DNA of 64,000 nucleotides, from assembly GCA_009731375.1 (NCBI GenBank), contig BJOX01000371.1:89437-153436 (forward strand). Reading direction: 5' to 3'. This DNA comes from Paulinella micropora (taxonomy: Eukaryota; Cercozoa; Imbricatea; Euglyphida). A model generated the notes under the pieces. It saw nothing but the letters and a program-made list of their open reading frames with translations. It was not told where the DNA came from and searched no databases. Of the stretch, positions 39,146 to 52,256 are shown piece by piece; the first letter of the stretch is position 1, and the number at the start of each line of letters is the position of its first letter. Position numbers and translations under genes: made by a program.

Positions 39146-39555
39146 ACACAAACAGACACACACACACACACATACATACATACATACATACATACATACA
39201 TACATACATACATTACATATGTACATATGTATGTCCATACATACATGTACATACATACATGCATACATACATGCATACATATGTACATAATGTATGTACA
39301 TACATATCTACATACATATCTATGTACATGTATACACATACGTACATACATACGTACATACATACATACATACAACATACATACATACACAAATACACAC
39401 ATACATATGTACATACATACATTCATACATACATGCATACATACATGCACACATACATGCATGCACACATACATGCATGCATGCATACATACATACATAC
39501 ATATATACATATAAACATACATACATACATACATACATTCACACATGCATGCAGC
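39070..39555. repeat. GACA, CA and CATA tracts
   Basis: Simple repeat upstream of exon 2. Confidence 0.9.
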
Positions 39556-39569
39556 ATATGTATATTTAG

Positions 39570-39612
39570 GTTAGATGGGATTGTGCGGCGTGTGAGCAGT
39601 AGCTGTGTAATA
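39570..39612. repeat. Element E fragment with AAT tail
   Basis: Copy of the GATGGGATTGTGCGCCGTG-type unit, also seen at 41897, 41957, 42118 and 43258, adjoining an ATT/AAT tract (39611-39920). Confidence 0.75.
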
Positions 39613-39702
39613 ATAATAATAATAATAATAATGATAATAATAATAATAATAGTAATAATAATAATAAAAGCAATACCAACAATAATAATAATAATAATAA
39701 TG

Positions 39703-39736
<34 letters not shown>

Positions 39737-39867
39737 GAATAATAAGAATAATAAGAATAGTAAGAATAAGAATAATAATAAGAATAATAAGAATAATAAT
39801 GATAATAATAATAATAATAATAGTAATAATAATAATAACAATAATAATAATAATAATGAGAATAATG

Positions 39868-39921
<54 letters not shown>

Positions 39922-39926
39922 TTAAT

Positions 39927-40089
39927 ACTATATCTGAGGCGTACTGATGCAGCTAATGGCATATCCTCAACGGACACAAGCCTCCAATACCCTTGTTCGA
40001 GGTCCTCCACCCCCGCGTGTCAGTCTCTCGCCTGATGATCGGGGCCACCGATGGAGCTCCTGAGGGCAAGACTGCACTAAGCCGAGGTT
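39927..40089 (-). mobile_element. Element D fragment, minus orientation
   Basis: Reverse complement of the 3' part of element D (ends AGCTGCATCAGTACGCCTCA) with (ATT)n tail on the minus strand. Confidence 0.75.
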
Positions 40090-40240
40090 AATAATAATAA
40101 TAATAATAATAGTAATAAGTAGGGTCTGCACCAAACCCCGCCAGCCCCACTTCTTATCACTTTTTGGAGGGCCCCCCCCACCCATAACAATCTGGTGTCT
40201 GCTGGGTCCTGGGCTATCAACCAGCATATGCGGAGTTTAA

Positions 40241-40609
40241 NNNNNNNNNNNNNNNNNNNNNNNNNNNNNNNNNNNNNNNNNNNNNNNNNNNNNNNNNNNN
40301 NNNNNNNNNNNNNNNNNNNNNNNNNNNNNNNNNNNNNNNNNNNNNNNNNNNNNNNNNNNNNNNNNNNNNNNNNNNNNNNNNNNNNNNNNNNNNNNNNNNN
40401 NNNNNNNNNNNNNNNNNNNNNNNNNNNNNNNNNNNNNNNNNNNNNNNNNNNNNNNNNNNNNNNNNNNNNNNNNNNNNNNNNNNNNNNNNNNNNNNNNNNN
40501 NNNNNNNNNNNNNNNNNNNNNNNNNNNNNNNNNNNNNNNNNNNNNNNNNNNNNNNNNNNNNNNNNNNNNNNNNNNNNNNNNNNNNNNNNNNNNNNNNNNN
40601 NNNNNNNNN
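40241..40609. other. Assembly gap
   Basis: 369 N, followed by poly-C. Confidence 1.
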
Positions 40610-40970
40610 CCCCCCCCCCCCCTTTCCCTTCGACAGGGTACGTTGAATTGCCGGAGGTGCCGCAAAGAGCGCCTGGCGGAAAAAAAACCTCAATTTTCAG
40701 GTGTGGGTGCCACCCGCGACCAGAACGGGTACGTACAATCACAGGGGGGAGGGCCCACCGGACACCCCCTGCCCCGTCGACAGGGGTACGTTCAATTGCC
40801 GGAGGCACCGGCAAGTACTCCCAAAAAACAAGGAAATTTGGCATTCAGGACACTCCCCTAACGCAAGTATTACGCGAATTCCAAAAAAAATATACCAGCA
40901 TCAAGATCGAGTCTGCTGCTAACCACCCTGATGGTTTGTGGGAACCAGGAGGAGTTGGGGTGCGAAAATG

Positions 40971-40980
<10 letters not shown>
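40610..40980. other. Unassigned GC-rich segment between gaps
   Basis: Holds related blocks (GGTACGTTGAATTGCCGGAG at about 40637 and a close copy at about 40785), so it is repeat-derived. No exon recognised. Confidence 0.5.
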
Positions 40981-41007
<27 letters not shown>

Positions 41008-41012
41008 AAAAA

Positions 41013-41497
41013 NNNNNNNNNNNNNNNNNNNNNNNNNNNNNNNNNNNNNNNNNNNNNNNNNNNNNNNNNNNNNNNNNNNNNNNNNNNNNNNNNNNNNNNN
41101 NNNNNNNNNNNNNNNNNNNNNNNNNNNNNNNNNNNNNNNNNNNNNNNNNNNNNNNNNNNNNNNNNNNNNNNNNNNNNNNNNNNNNNNNNNNNNNNNNNNN
41201 NNNNNNNNNNNNNNNNNNNNNNNNNNNNNNNNNNNNNNNNNNNNNNNNNNNNNNNNNNNNNNNNNNNNNNNNNNNNNNNNNNNNNNNNNNNNNNNNNNNN
41301 NNNNNNNNNNNNNNNNNNNNNNNNNNNNNNNNNNNNNNNNNNNNNNNNNNNNNNNNNNNNNNNNNNNNNNNNNNNNNNNNNNNNNNNNNNNNNNNNNNNN
41401 NNNNNNNNNNNNNNNNNNNNNNNNNNNNNNNNNNNNNNNNNNNNNNNNNNNNNNNNNNNNNNNNNNNNNNNNNNNNNNNNNNNNNNNNNNNNNNNNN
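41013..41497. other. Assembly gap after poly-G
   Basis: 485 N. Confidence 1.
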
Positions 41498-41728
41498 GCA
41501 AGTGCATACACCAAGCGCGGTTGCTAGAGCTGCCTCGAAACCCCACCCATAACAATCTGGTGTCTGCTGGGTCCTGGGCTATCAACCAGCATATGCGGAG
41601 TTTAAGATCTTTTACGCGCGCAACGACCCTCCTCCCCAGCATCTACCACCAAAGGGTTATGAGTTGGCGTCACAGTTTAACGCCGTAAGGCCATTGGGCT
41701 GGAACTCTGTTTAGCAAGTGTGACTAGG

Positions 41729-41735
<7 letters not shown>
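41498..41735 (-). mobile_element. Element D, minus orientation, truncated by gap
   Basis: Reverse complement of the 42.3 kb copy. (AAT)n follows at 41732-41775. Confidence 0.75.
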
Positions 41736-41777
<42 letters not shown>

Positions 41778-41807
41778 TTAATGAATGAATGAATGAATGA
41801 ATGAATA

Positions 41808-41840
<33 letters not shown>

Positions 41841-41896
41841 GTATATATATATATATGTACATGTATACATAGATACATACATACATGCATGGTGCA

Positions 41897-42058
41897 GGTG
41901 AGATGGGATTGTGTGCCGTGTGAGCTACATACATACATACATACATACATGTTGCAGGTGAGATGGGATTGTGCGCCGTGTGAGCAGCAGCTGTGTGACG
42001 GCTGTAATGATAGGTCATTGTGATGATGACGATGACGATGATGATGACGATGATGATG

Positions 42059-42090
<32 letters not shown>

Positions 42091-42170
42091 GACGATGACG
42101 ATGATGACGATGATGATTGTGCGCCGTGTGAGCAGCAGCTGTGTGTGACGGCTGTAATGATAGGTGATGA
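41897..42170. repeat. Element E units with (GAT)n
   Basis: Three units containing GTGCGCCGTGTGAGCAGCAG or its truncated form, separated by CATA and GAT/GAC tracts. Confidence 0.75.
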
Positions 42171-42182
42171 TGATGATTATTA

Positions 42183-42226
<44 letters not shown>

Positions 42227-42237
42227 GTTATTATTAC

Positions 42238-42301
<64 letters not shown>

Positions 42302-42304
<3 letters not shown>

Positions 42305-43201
42305 CCCAATGGCCTCAAGGCGTTAAACTGTGACGCCAACTCATAACCCTTTGGTGGTAGATGCTGGGGAGGAGGGTCGTTGCGCGCGTAAAAGATCTTA
42401 AACTCCGCATATGCTGGTTGATAGCCCAGGACCCAGCAGACACCAGATTGTTATGGGTGGGGTTTCGAGGCAGCTCTAGCAACCGCGCTTGGTGTATGCA
42501 CTTGCACATTCGGTGACGTCTTGCAAGAGGTTGCTGGGACTGCGGAATAACCTCGGCTTAGTGCAGTCTTGCCCTCAGGAGCTCCATCGGTGGCCCCGAT
42601 CATCAGGCGAGAGACTGACACGGGGGGGTGGAGGACCTCGAACAAGGGTATTGGAGGCTTATGTCCGTTGAGGATATGCCATTAGCTGCATCAGTACGCC
42701 TCAGATATAGTAAATCTGCCTTGGAGTGTTGACTGTGACATATTTGAGGGAAATCCCGATGAAAAAACCTAGTCACACTTGCTAAACAGAGTTCCAGCCC
42801 AATGGCCTCAAGGCGTTAAACTGTGACGCCAACTCATAACCCTTTGGTGGTAGATGCTGGGGAGGAGGGTCGTTGCGCGCGTAAAAGATCTTAAACTCCG
42901 CATATGCTGGTTGATAGCCCAGGACCCAGCAGACACCAGATTGTTATGGGTGGGGTTTCGAGGCAGCTCTAGCAACCGCGCTTGGTGTATGCACTTGCAC
43001 ATTCGGTGACGTCTTGCAAGAGGTTGCTGGGACTGCGGAATAACCTCGGCTTAGTGCAGTCTTGCCCTCAGGAGCTCCATCGGTGGCCCCGATCATCAGG
43101 CGAGAGACTGACACGGGGGGGTGGAGGACCTCGAACAAGGGTATTGGAGGCTTATGTCCGTTGAGGATATGCCATTAGCTGCATCAGTACGCCTCAGATA
43201 T

Positions 43202-43203
<2 letters not shown>
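42302..43203 (+). mobile_element. Element D, two tandem copies (non-coding, ATT-tailed)
   Basis: Identical ~410-bp blocks at 42302-42713 and 42795-43203, joined by an 81-bp linker related to sequence at 48070-48155. Each contains GGCGTTAAACTGTGACGCC and ends GCCTCAGATATAG; the second is followed by (ATT)n. No plausible protein. Confidence 0.8.
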
Positions 43204-43251
<48 letters not shown>

Positions 43252-43326
43252 CATTATTGTGTGCCGTGTGAGCAGCAGCTGTGTGACGGCTGTAATGATA
43301 GGTGATTATTATTATTATTATTATTA

Positions 43327-43384
<58 letters not shown>

Positions 43385-43437
43385 CATTATTATTGTTGTT
43401 GTTGTTATTATTATTGTTGTTGGTGTTGTTGTTGTTG

Positions 43438-43469
<32 letters not shown>

Positions 43470-43499
43470 TTTATCATTATTATTGTTATTATCATTATG

Positions 43500-43552
<53 letters not shown>

Positions 43553-43555
<3 letters not shown>

Positions 43556-43701
43556 TGGGCTGATTGGTATAAAGCTCCTAGAGTAATGTTCTATGCCGTC
43601 ACTTTCTTTATTCCACCGATTGGTGTGGAGACTTTCCTTATGGAATGGAGGACTGGATGCACATGGCCTTTTGGCTCAGCAATTGGCAGGAGATACACTA
43701 T
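43553..43701 (+). mobile_element. Element C, copy 1 (ATT-tailed)
   Basis: ~148 bp starting CATGGGCTGATTGGTATAAAG and ending GGCAGGAGATACA; nearly identical to 47496-47642. Confidence 0.8.
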
Positions 43702-43849
43702 TATTATTGTTATCGTTGTTATCATCACCATCACCACCATCATCACCATCATCATCATCACCATCACCATCACCATCATCATCATCATCATCATCATCTC
43801 AAGTGACAAGGCTTCGGTTTCGGTCGCCGTAACTGTCGCGCGGCCAAAA

Positions 43850-43919
<70 letters not shown>

Positions 43920-43986
43920 TTATCTATCTATTTATCTACATATCTATATCTTAGACACTGTATGTTTGCGGTGGAGTATTCAGGGT

Positions 43987-44111
43987 GATCAAACGCTGAT
44001 ACGGCCGAAATGATCGAAAGCTAATACGGCCGAAATGATCGAAAGCTGATACGGCCGAAATGATCGAAAGCTGATACGGCCGAAATGATCGAAAGCTGAT
44101 ACGGCCGAAAT
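43987..44111. repeat. 25-bp minisatellite, five copies
   Basis: Unit GATCGAAAGCTGATACGGCC plus GAAAT, tandem and almost perfect. The core TGATACGGCCGA also occurs in the 55.5 kb exon. Confidence 0.95.
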
Positions 44112-44296
44112 ATTTCACCGGACCTGATATCTGTCTTTCTGTCTTTCTGTCGTTCTGCCTACCGTTGTCTATCTATGCATCTACCTGTCTATCGATGTAG
44201 ATTACACAAGAAAGGCAAGCGTGCGCGGCATCAAAGAACAATCTTGGTATGGAGAGAAAGAAAGAGAGAGAGAGGGGGGGGGGGGGGGGGGGGTTG

Positions 44297-44423
44297 NNNN
44301 NNNNNNNNNNNNNNNNNNNNNNNNNNNNNNNNNNNNNNNNNNNNNNNNNNNNNNNNNNNNNNNNNNNNNNNNNNNNNNNNNNNNNNNNNNNNNNNNNNNN
44401 NNNNNNNNNNNNNNNNNNNNNNN
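44297..44423. other. Assembly gap after poly-G
   Basis: 127 N. Confidence 1.
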
Positions 44424-44517
44424 GGTCTATGTATATGTATGTATGTATGTATGCATGTATGTATATGCATAGGTATGTATGTATGCGTGTATGTATGTAT
44501 GTATGTGTTATTAGTTT

Positions 44518-44594
44518 AGCATGAAGCAGCTGTCTCTCCTCCACCTCACCTATCTTGCCTTACAAAACAAACAAACTACATACATATATATATG

Positions 44595-44628
<34 letters not shown>

Positions 44629-45249
44629 TGTATGTGTGTATGTATGTATTTATTATTTGTTTTAGCATGAAGAAGCTGTCTCTCCTCCACCTCACCTATC
44701 TTGCCTTATGTATGTATGTATGTATGTATGTATGTATGTATGATTTGTTTAGCATGAAGAAGCTGTCTCTCCTCCACCTCACCTATCTTGCCTTATGTAT
44801 GTATGTATGTATGTATGTATGTATGTATTATTTGTTTAGCATGAAGAAGCTGTCTCTCCTCCACCTCACCTATCTTGCCTTATGTGTATATGTATGTAAG
44901 TATGTATGTATGTATGTATGTATGTATTATTAGTTTAGCATGAAGAAGCTGTCTCTCCTCCACCTCACCTATCTTGCCTTATGTATATATGTATGTTGTA
45001 TGTATGTATGTATGTATGTATGTATGTATGTATGTATGTATGATTTGTTTAGCGTGAAGAAGCTGTCTCTCCTCCACCTCACCTATCTTGTCTTATGTAT
45101 GTATGTATGCATGTATGTATGTATGTATGTATGTATGTATAATTTGTTTAGCGTGAATAAGTTGCTCTCCTCCACCTCACCTATCTTGCCTTACAAACAT
45201 ACAAACAAACATACATATATACACACATACATACATACATCTTACATAC

Positions 45250-45280
<31 letters not shown>

Positions 45281-45464
45281 CATACTTAAATGCATGCATG
45301 CATGCATACATACATACATACATACATACATGCATACATGCATACATACACACATACACACGTACATACATGTATGCATGCATGCATACATACATACATA
45401 CACACAGACAGACAGACATAAGAAACATAAATTAACAGACTACATGCACACCAGACAGACGGCA

Positions 45465-45508
<44 letters not shown>

Positions 45509-45535
45509 TCTATCTATCAATCTATCTATCAATCA

Positions 45536-45590
<55 letters not shown>

Positions 45591-45599
45591 CATCCATCC

Positions 45600-45643
<44 letters not shown>

Positions 45644-45753
45644 GTCTATCTATCTTCTATCTGTGTACGTATGTTTTGTTTTGTGTAGCATGAAGAAGGC
45701 GCCTCATCTACCTCGCCTATCTATCTCTCTATTTATCTCTCTATCTCTATCTA

Positions 45754-45803
<50 letters not shown>

Positions 45804-45843
45804 ATCTATCTCTCTATCTATCTCTCTATTTATCTCTATCTAC

Positions 45844-45881
<38 letters not shown>

Positions 45882-46140
45882 CTTTCTATCTGTCTATCTA
45901 TGTTTTTTTTGGTGTAGCATGAAGAATTCGCCTCATCTACCACATCTATCTCACCTTTTTTTGTCCTACATATCTTTCTATCTGTCTATCTATGTTTTTT
46001 TTTTTTTAATGTAGCATGAAGAATTCGCCTCTTCTACCACATCTATCTCACTTTTTTTTCCTAGATATCTTTCTATCTGTCTATCTATGTTTTTTTTTTT
46101 TTTGGTGTAGCATGAAGAATTTGCCTCATCTACCACATCT
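44518..46140 (-). repeat. Donor-side echo array of exon 1
   Basis: Seven copies in (TATG)n at about 44518, 44666, 44753, 44840, 44939, 45054 and 45154 (sense GATAGGTGAGGTGGAGGAG...TTCATGCTA). More diverged copies follow at about 45685, 45917, 46012 and 46108, the last being the intact context. Most of the unit is early intron, not exon. TCTA and CT tracts intervene at 45470-45900. Confidence 0.8.
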
Positions 46141-46147
46141 ATCTCAC

Positions 46148-46185
46148 CTTTTTTTCCCCCTCCCCCATCCGACAGCGTACCAACA
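46148..46185 (-). CDS. Exon 1 of the visible minus-strand gene (Gly-rich)
   Basis: The sense strand has a very good donor, AAAAAAAG|GTGAGA, after codons reading VGTLSDGGGGKK; it leaves in phase 1, matching the next exon. The upstream boundary (CTTGAG before TGTTGG) is weak, because a purine-rich GAAA tract lies before it rather than a pyrimidine tract. The true 5' boundary, or a start codon, may therefore lie elsewhere. Sequence around this donor is echoed at about ten sites between 44518 and 46055. Confidence 0.45.
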
Positions 46186-46192
46186 CTCAAGG

Positions 46193-46234
<42 letters not shown>

Positions 46235-46329
46235 TATTTCTTTCTTTATTTCTTACTTCTTCTTTTCCTTTCTTTCTCTTTCTTTCTCTTCCCCCCCCCC
46301 CCTCTCTATGATAATGGTGATGATGATGA

Positions 46330-46370
<41 letters not shown>

Positions 46371-46424
46371 GTAGTAGTAGTAGTAGTAGTAGCAGTAGTA
46401 GTACTGGTATTATTATTATTATTG

Positions 46425-46457
<33 letters not shown>

Positions 46458-46475
46458 TTATTATTATTATTATTA

Positions 46476-46516
<41 letters not shown>

Positions 46517-46520
46517 GTTA

Positions 46521-46587
<67 letters not shown>

Positions 46588-47212
46588 GGAGGGGTGCACA
46601 GTATGGCACCCCACGGGAAGAGGAGGTGGTTGGGCCTCTTCCCACTGGTTTCGAGGCTATGTCGTTGTGTTGGCTCCGAGGCTATGTTGTTGTGTTGGTT
46701 CCGAGGCTATGTTGTTGTGTTGGTTCCGAGGCTCTGTTGTTGTGTGGGTTCTGAGGCTATGTCGATGTGGGTTCCGAGGCTATGTTGTTGTGTTGGTTCC
46801 GAGGCCATGTCGTTGTGTTGTTTTTTATAAGACATACACCACGTGGGATCAAAGGGGTATTTACATTCCGCGATCTAGGGGTGGTGACGGGTTTCGAGGC
46901 GTCCCAGATACTTACCACAAAACGTCCTCATGCGCTGGCAGACCGCATGAAATGTCTGCTACCCCTGTGAGTACCTCCATGCGGGACCTACCCAGTCTCG
47001 TGGAGCTCTCACGCGGGGAAGATCAATCATTTGTAGTTGATTTCCTGCAAGGTACCCGACACTGTGCGGGTAGTAGGGACTTCCTTTTGGGGCCTTCTAT
47101 GCAGGATGGTTAGAGTCACTCTTCCCTCCCCAACATACTCACTGTAGTCCCTGTTGGGTCGAGGGATGGAGGCGCATGGCCCTCGGGCTCAGCCATGACA
47201 GATCAATAAAAA
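46588..47212 (+). mobile_element. Element B, long copy (ATT-tailed)
   Basis: Starts GGAGGGGTGCACAGTATGGC and ends GGCTCAGCCATGACAGATCA. Contains a private expansion of a 25-bp unit (46647-46828) absent from the other copies. Confidence 0.8.
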
Positions 47213-47277
<65 letters not shown>

Positions 47278-47331
47278 GTGGTAGTAGTAGTAGTAGTAGA
47301 AGTAGCAGTAGTAGTAGCAGTAGTAGTGGCA

Positions 47332-47395
<64 letters not shown>

Positions 47396-47396
47396 C

Positions 47397-47457
<61 letters not shown>

Positions 47458-47495
47458 GTTGTTATTATTAGGGAGTACATAGGCCATGGGTCCCT

Positions 47496-47640
47496 TTCCA
47501 TGGGCTGATTGGTATAAAGCTCCTAGAGTAATGTTCTATGCCGTCACTTCCTTTATTCCACCGATTGGTGTGGAGACTTTCCTTATGGAATGGAGGACTG
47601 GATGCACATGGCCTTTTGGCTCAGCAATTGGCAGGAGATA

Positions 47641-47642
<2 letters not shown>
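47496..47642 (+). mobile_element. Element C, copy 2
   Basis: Nearly identical to 43553-43701, followed by (ATT)n. Confidence 0.8.
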
Positions 47643-47721
<79 letters not shown>

Positions 47722-47772
47722 ACTATTTTTGTTATTATTATTATTATTATTATGATTATTATTATTATTATT

Positions 47773-47944
47773 TCCAGTCGGTGCCACCAGTATTTTCATT
47801 GAACATACCGGTCCGTCTGGGAGTGTCGGAACTGCCCTTGCGGGGGTGTCATTAGAGCCTATCGTCAATTCTTCGTACTCCCCTCACGGGTGAGACGATG
47901 GAGGCGCATGTGCAGATTTGCATCAGCCATTGACAGAGAAGCAC

Positions 47945-47945
<1 letters not shown>
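47773..47945 (+). mobile_element. tRNA-SINE family A, 5'-truncated copy
   Basis: Lacks the A box and most of the B box, starting at CAGTCGGTGCCACCAG; ends GACAGAGAAGCACT plus (ATT)n. Confidence 0.75.
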
Positions 47946-47991
<46 letters not shown>

Positions 47992-47993
<2 letters not shown>

Positions 47994-48566
47994 GCCCCTA
48001 TAATCAGTCGAGAGACTGACTAGGTGGGAATGGAGCACCTCGAACAAGGGCATGAGTCTCAGCTGCATCAGTATGCCTTAGTGTTGACTGTGATATATTT
48101 GAGGGTGACACCTGATGATAAAAACGTAGTCACGCTTGTTTATCAGAGCTCCAGCCCGATGGCCTTACGGCGTTAAACTGTGATGCCAACTCAAAACCAT
48201 TTGGTGGATGATGCTGGGGAGGAGGGTCGTTGCGCGCCTGTCGAAGATCTTAAACTCCGCTATGCCGGTTGATAGCCCGTGGACCCAGCGGATACCAAAT
48301 TGTTATGGGTGGGGTTTTGAGGTAGTTCTAGCAACCATGCTTGGTGTACGCACTTGCACATGCGGCAACGTTTTGCAAGAGGTTGTTGGGACTGCGGAAT
48401 AACCTCGGCTTAGTGTAGTCTTGCCCTCAGGAGCTCCATCGGTGGCCCCTATAATCAGTCGAGAGACTGACTAGGTGGGGATGGAGCACCTCGAACAAGG
48501 GCATGGAGGCTCATGTCCGGAAACGGATCGTGCCATCAGCTGCATCAGTATGCCTTAGAGGAAGTA
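47992..48566 (+). mobile_element. Element D, diverged copy plus extra tail
   Basis: A tail fragment (47992-48068) precedes a full copy ending GCATCAGTATGCCTTAGAG and (ATT)n. Confidence 0.75.
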
Positions 48567-48657
<91 letters not shown>

Positions 48658-48660
<3 letters not shown>

Positions 48661-49068
48661 CCCAATGGCCTTACGGCGTTAAACTGTGATGCCAACTCAA
48701 AACCATTTGGTGGATGATGCTGGGGAGGAGGGTCGTTGGGCGCCTGTCGAAGATCTTAAACTCCGCTATGCCGGTTGATAGCCCGTGGACCCAGCGGATA
48801 CCAAATTGTTATGGGTGGGGTTTTGAGGTAGTTCTAGCAACCATGCTTGGTGTACGCACTTGCACATGCGGCAACGTTTTGCAAGAGGTTGTTGGGACTG
48901 CGGAATAACCTCGGCTTAGTGTAGTCTTGCCCTCAGGAGCTCCATCCGTGGCCCCTATAATCAGTCGAGAGACTGACTAGGTGGGGATGGAGCACCTCGA
49001 ACAAGGGCATGGAGGCTCATGTCCGGAAACGGATCGTGCCATCAGCTGCATCAGTATGCCTTAGAAGA
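48658..49068 (+). mobile_element. Element D, further copy
   Basis: About 99 percent identical to the 48.16-48.56 kb copy, with (ATT)n on both sides. Confidence 0.8.
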
Positions 49069-49108
49069 AGTATTATCATTATTATTATTATTAGTATTAT
49101 TATCATCA

Positions 49109-49164
<56 letters not shown>

Positions 49165-49214
49165 GTTATTATTATTATGATTATTATTATTATTATTATT
49201 ATTATTGTTATTAC

Positions 49215-49245
<31 letters not shown>

Positions 49246-49262
49246 TTGATTACTATTATTAC

Positions 49263-49346
<84 letters not shown>

Positions 49347-49388
49347 GTTGTTGTTGTTGTTGTTGTTGTTGTTATTATTATTATTATT

Positions 49389-49501
49389 CCATCTGGGCCC
49401 TGTCGCCAGTTCGATTCCCGTCGGTGCCACCAGTATTTTCATTGAACATACCGGTCCGTCTGGAAGTGTTGGAACTGCCCGTGCGGGGGTGTCATTAGAG
49501 C
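49389..49501 (+). mobile_element. tRNA-SINE family A, partial copy at gap
   Basis: Contains the B-box half AGTTCGATTCC and runs into a gap. Confidence 0.7.
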
Positions 49502-49681
49502 NNNNNNNNNNNNNNNNNNNNNNNNNNNNNNNNNNNNNNNNNNNNNNNNNNNNNNNNNNNNNNNNNNNNNNNNNNNNNNNNNNNNNNNNNNNNNNNNNNN
49601 NNNNNNNNNNNNNNNNNNNNNNNNNNNNNNNNNNNNNNNNNNNNNNNNNNNNNNNNNNNNNNNNNNNNNNNNNNNNNNNNN
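49502..49681. other. Assembly gap inside SINE
   Basis: 180 N. Confidence 1.
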
Positions 49682-49715
<34 letters not shown>

Positions 49716-49728
49716 TATTATTATCATC

Positions 49729-49761
<33 letters not shown>

Positions 49762-49780
49762 GTTATTATTATTATTATTA

Positions 49781-49854
<74 letters not shown>

Positions 49855-49856
<2 letters not shown>

Positions 49857-50312
49857 GGAGGGGTGCACAATATGGCACCCCATGGAAGAGGTGGTTGGGC
49901 CTCTTCCTACTGGTTCCGAGGATATGTGGTTGTGTTGTTTTTATAAGACATACACCACGTGGGATCAAAGGGGTATATACATTCCGCTATCTAGGGGTGG
50001 TGACGGGTTTCGAGGCGTCCCAGACACTTACCATAAAACGTCCTCATTCGCTGGCAGACCGCATGAAATGTCTGCTACTTCCCTTGAGTACCTCCATTCG
50101 ACTTATATTCAGTCTTGTGGAACTCTTTCATAGGGAACATCAATCATTTGCAGTTGATTCCCTGCAAGGTACCCGACACGCCGAGCGGGTAGCTATTCAG
50201 GGATGGTCAGAGTCACTCTTCCCTCCCCAGCATTCACTGTTGTGACTGTTGGGTCGAGGGATAGAGGCGCATGGCCCTAGGGCTCGGCCATGACAGATCA
50301 ATACAATACATT
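49855..50312 (+). mobile_element. Element B, copy 2
   Basis: ~458 bp, same ends as the long copy, without the 25-bp expansion. Confidence 0.8.
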
Positions 50313-50338
50313 ATCATTATTATTATTATTATTAAAAA

Positions 50339-50377
<39 letters not shown>

Positions 50378-50419
50378 AATTATTATTATTATTAGTATTA
50401 TTACTACTACTACTACTAC

Positions 50420-50475
<56 letters not shown>

Positions 50476-50478
50476 TTA

Positions 50479-50684
50479 CTTGGACACCGTGATAGCCCAG
50501 TGGTCAAGTTCTACCATCTGGGCCTTGTCGCCAGTTCGATTCCCGTCGGTGCCACCAGTATTTTCATTGAACATACCGGTCCGTCTGGAAGTGTCGGAAC
50601 TGCCCGTGCGGGGGTGTCATTAGAGCCTATCGTCAATTCTTCGTACTCCCCTCACGGGTGAGACGATGGAGGCGCATGTGCAGA
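50479..50684 (+). mobile_element. tRNA-SINE family A, full 5' end, cut by gap
   Basis: TGGACACCGTGATAGCCCAG start with A box TAGCCCAGTGG and B box AGTTCGATTCC, as at 52256. Confidence 0.8.
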
Positions 50685-50778
50685 NNNNNNNNNNNNNNNN
50701 NNNNNNNNNNNNNNNNNNNNNNNNNNNNNNNNNNNNNNNNNNNNNNNNNNNNNNNNNNNNNNNNNNNNNNNNNNNNNN
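50685..50778. other. Assembly gap inside SINE
   Basis: 94 N. Confidence 1.
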
Positions 50779-50799
50779 TTATTATTATCATTATTATTA

Positions 50800-50854
<55 letters not shown>

Positions 50855-50858
50855 CATC

Positions 50859-50891
<33 letters not shown>

Positions 50892-50949
50892 GTTATTATT
50901 ATTATTATTATTATCATTATTATTATTATTATTATTATCATTATTATTA

Positions 50950-51006
<57 letters not shown>

Positions 51007-51007
<1 letters not shown>

Positions 51008-51463
51008 GGAGGGGTGCACAATATGGCACCCCATGGAAGAGGTGGTTGGGCCTCTTCCTACTGGTTCCGAGGAGGTGTGGTTGTGTTGTTTTTATAAGAC
51101 ATACACCACGTGGGATCAAAGGGGTATATACATTCCGCTATCTAGGGGTGGTGACGGGTTTCGAGGCGTCCCAGACACTTACCATAAAACGTCCTCATTC
51201 GCTGGCAGACCGCATGAAATGTCTGCTACTTCCCTTGAGTACCTCCATTCGACTTATATTCAGTCTTGTGGAACTCTTTCATAGGGAACATCAATCATTT
51301 GCAGTTGATTCCCTGCAAGGTACCCGACACGCCGAGCGGGTAGCTATTCAGGGATGGTCAGAGTCACTCTTCCCTCCCCAGCATTCACTGTTGTGACTGT
51401 TGGGTCGAGGGATAGAGGCGCATGGCCCTAGGGCTCGGCCATGACAGATCAATACAATACATT
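51007..51463 (+). mobile_element. Element B, copy 3
   Basis: Nearly identical to copies 2 and 4. Confidence 0.8.
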
Positions 51464-51464
51464 A

Positions 51465-51537
<73 letters not shown>

Positions 51538-51579
51538 AATTATTATTATTATTATTATTACTACTACTACTACTACTAC

Positions 51580-51620
<41 letters not shown>

Positions 51621-51621
<1 letters not shown>

Positions 51622-52078
51622 GGAGGGGTGCACAATATGGCACCCCATGGAAGAGGTGGTTGGGCCTCTTCCTACTGGTTCCGAGGATATGTGGTTGTGT
51701 TGTTTTTATAAGACATACACCACGTGGGATCAAAGGGGTATATACATTCCGCTATCTAGGGGTGGTGACGGGTTTCGAGGCGTCCCAGACACTTACCATA
51801 AAACGTCCTCATTCGCTGGCAGACCGCATGAAATGTCTGCTACTTCCCTTGAGTACCTCCATTCGACTTATATTCAGTCTTGTGGAACTCTTTCATAGGG
51901 AACATCAATCATTTGCAGTTGATTCCCTGCAAGGTACCCGACACGCCGAGCGGGTAGCTATTCAGGGATGGTCAGAGTCACTCTTCCCTCCCCAGCATTC
52001 ACTGTTGTGACTGTTGGGTCGAGGGATAGAGGCGCATGGCCCTAGGGCTCGGCCATGACAGATCAATACAATACATTA
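51621..52078 (+). mobile_element. Element B, copy 4
   Basis: Nearly identical to copy 3, and flanked by the same (ATT)n-(ACT)n pattern, indicating recent segmental duplication. Confidence 0.8.
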
Positions 52079-52151
<73 letters not shown>

Positions 52152-52193
52152 AATTATTATTATTATTATTATTACTACTACTACTACTACTAC

Positions 52194-52255
<62 letters not shown>

Positions 52256-52256
<1 letters not shown>

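Noticed and set aside
42315-43138. Repeated 64-codon open frames as genes
   Set aside because: Identical frames occur in every element D copy with no conserved start context; they reflect a non-coding repeat.
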